From assembly GCA_030770545.1 (NCBI GenBank), contig CM061098.1, positions 15,466,001 to 15,530,000 on the forward strand: DNA of 64,000 nt, given 5' to 3'. Every line of letters begins with the position of its first letter. Positions within the stretch are counted from its first letter, which is position 1. Source of the DNA: Macropodus opercularis (Eukaryota > Chordata > Actinopteri > Anabantiformes > Osphronemidae). Positions 62,612 through 64,000 of this stretch are shown here, piece by piece. Made by a program: the position numbers and the translations under genes. The notes under the pieces are model-generated. The model was not told where the DNA came from, did no database searches, and saw only the letters and a list, made by a program, of their open reading frames with translations.

Positions 62612-63260
62612 GGAGCTGAACCACCACAGACCTGTCGCCCTAACCTCCCACCTGATGACAAACACAGACGCTCTGTACACGAAGGGCCAAAGTCGCCTCC
62701 ACCTGCTGAGGAAACTGAGATCTTTTAGTGTGTGCAGGGAACTCTTACGGACTTTCTATGATACTGTGGTGGCCTCAGCAGTTCTCTTTGCTGTGGTGTG
62801 CTGGGCAGGTGGCAGCACGGACAGAGACAGGAAGAGACTTAACAAGCTCATTAAAAGAGCTGGTTCCGTCCTGGGCTGCACACTGAAACCCATCGAGGAG
62901 GTGGCCGACAGGAGGATGTTGGTGAAACTGAAATCTATCATGGATAACCCCTCCCACCTCCTGGAAAGAGTGCTATCGGCGTTCATTCCTCCTCACAGCA
63001 ATAAGACTTTACAATACATCTCTGCAGTGACATACAATGTGCAATGTGTAATACTCAAGCTGACATTGCTAGATTGCTTGTGGTTTATACATCTGAGTAT
63101 CACATTGATTTTCTGTGCAATATTTTGGATGAATGTAAATATGTAAAATTAGTAATGATCCTACGAATTTTCTGTTCTGTCATTTATGTACAACTGCTGA
63201 AACTCACAAATTTCCCCCGCGTGGGATTAATAAAGTGTTATCTTATCTCATCTTATCACA
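62612..63260 (+). pseudogene. Rex1/CR1-like LINE 3' part with RT core deleted
   Basis: One continuous frame starts with ELNHHRPVALTSHLM, the early RT motif. It passes directly into TNTDALYTKGQSRLHLLRK, LRSFSVCRELLRTFYDTVVA and VLFAVVCWAGGSTDRDRKR, LNKLIKRAGSVLGC, and RRMLVKLKSIMDNPSHLLER. About 200-300 residues of RT, including the catalytic motif, have been deleted without a frame break. After SAFIPPHSNKTLQ the coding match fails. The 3' end has AAATTTCCCCCGCGTGGGAT, TAATAAAGTG and a degenerate (TTATC)n tail. It belongs to the same family as the fragment at 32100. The exact clade name is a recognition-based assignment. Confidence 0.8.
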
Positions 63261-64000
63261 GCCCTCATCCAAAGCCAAGAAGAAAAAGTCAAAATTTGCC
63301 ACCAAGCACTCTTTGACGAACTCACCTTCCGAAAATGACTTACTATTTTTAGCGATTTTGTGAGATATCACAAAGCTGGTCTTCGTTCCTGCATTCCTGG
63401 ATGTGTAAAGCTTGGTAAAAAAAAAAACTGCTTTTGTAGCTTAGTTACCAAAGCTTCCAATATCTACACTGTTTCAGCATTGGTCGACTTTATATATTTC
63501 TCATAATGCCAACTCTGGTGTTTGTAAACCAAACACACCGCTTTACCTTTGACTTCAGTAAAAAAATTACTTAGCAGTCCATGTTTTTGAAAGCCCTGCA
63601 TTCGGTATCTACCTTTCTTCTTTTAGTGGACATTTTGGGGGCTAAACTTGTCTTGTCACCTGTGACCTGTGTGTACGTGGCGTAAATAAAAATACAACTT
63701 CAAATAAAAGCAATGCACATTCATGTGTTTATTTTGTAATTTCTTATTAACCAAATACAGGAGTCTGTGGTGGCTCTTCACCACTTAAACTCAGATCACT
63801 GAAACTAAGAACTGGAATTGTCTCTTTTAAGACAATTACAATACCTTTGAAAAAGACATTGTATGCAGTAGGGGCTGATATTGATATAACTAACACAGCC
63901 ATATGGCTCAATATGTCTTTTGTATTGATGGAGTCCTGCAAAAATTTGGACATGTGCATACAGCCCTTAGCAGGTCAAGCTACAGCAATTATTAAAGAGG
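63261..64000. other. Unassigned noncoding DNA at the window edge
   Basis: No gene is recognised. There are short AT-rich reading frames only. Confidence 0.5.

Noticed and set aside
1..64000. CRISPR arrays, bacterial operons, phage or plasmid features
   Set aside because: No regularly spaced repeats, no dense coding, and all recognised elements are vertebrate retrotransposons or DNA transposons.

Overview
This window looks like gene-poor, AT-rich nuclear DNA from a bony fish, probably a percomorph teleost. The evidence is the repeat content: L2/Maui-type LINE tails ending in (TTGAA)n, tRNA-headed fish SINEs, Tx1-group L1 LINEs, a Rex1/CR1-like LINE, a Tc1 remnant, hAT and piggyBac-type elements, and many (CA)n microsatellites. 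The species cannot be named from this. I found no intact host protein-coding gene, no convincing spliced exon, no rRNA or stand-alone tRNA gene, and nothing bacterial, phage-like or CRISPR-like. Every protein-like signal I recognise belongs to a decayed transposable element. The window is therefore a stretch of intron or intergenic DNA.

Layout. 1-11 kb is mostly unassigned DNA with one degenerate SINE, one L2 3' end (3.4-4.2 kb) and an unnamed repeat present twice (8.8 and 10.5 kb). 11-20 kb has partial SINEs and microsatellites. At 20.0-21.1 kb a SINE is split by an 840 bp solo-LTR-like insertion with a 5 bp target duplication. At 25.1-25.9 kb a non-autonomous hAT element with an 8 bp target duplication contains a Tc1 remnant that itself contains a SINE. 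29.0-36.4 kb is the densest repeat island: a full-length SINE with a 14 bp target duplication, an L2 RT fragment, a plus-strand Tx1-L1 remnant joined in frame to a Rex1-like RT fragment, long GT/TA/G microsatellites, and a 3.3 kb minus-strand Tx1-L1 remnant. 36-46.9 kb is mostly unassigned, with a 124 bp TTAA-flanked MITE at 43.5 kb. 47-54 kb has two further L2 copies (one split by a second TTAA-flanked MITE) and a different LINE tail at 49.3-49.7 kb. 54-61 kb is mostly unassigned. At 61.5-63.3 kb a minus-strand hAT transposase remnant lies next to a Rex1-like LINE 3' part.

There is no gene system acting together here. What the window preserves is the order of transposon insertions, readable from target-site duplications and nesting. 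No undescribed biological system can be supported from the sequence. The strongest second-look items are the nested elements, the chimeric RT reading frame near 32.0-32.1 kb, the unnamed repeat pair, two perfect hairpins, and several homeobox/POU-motif-rich segments that could be conserved noncoding elements.
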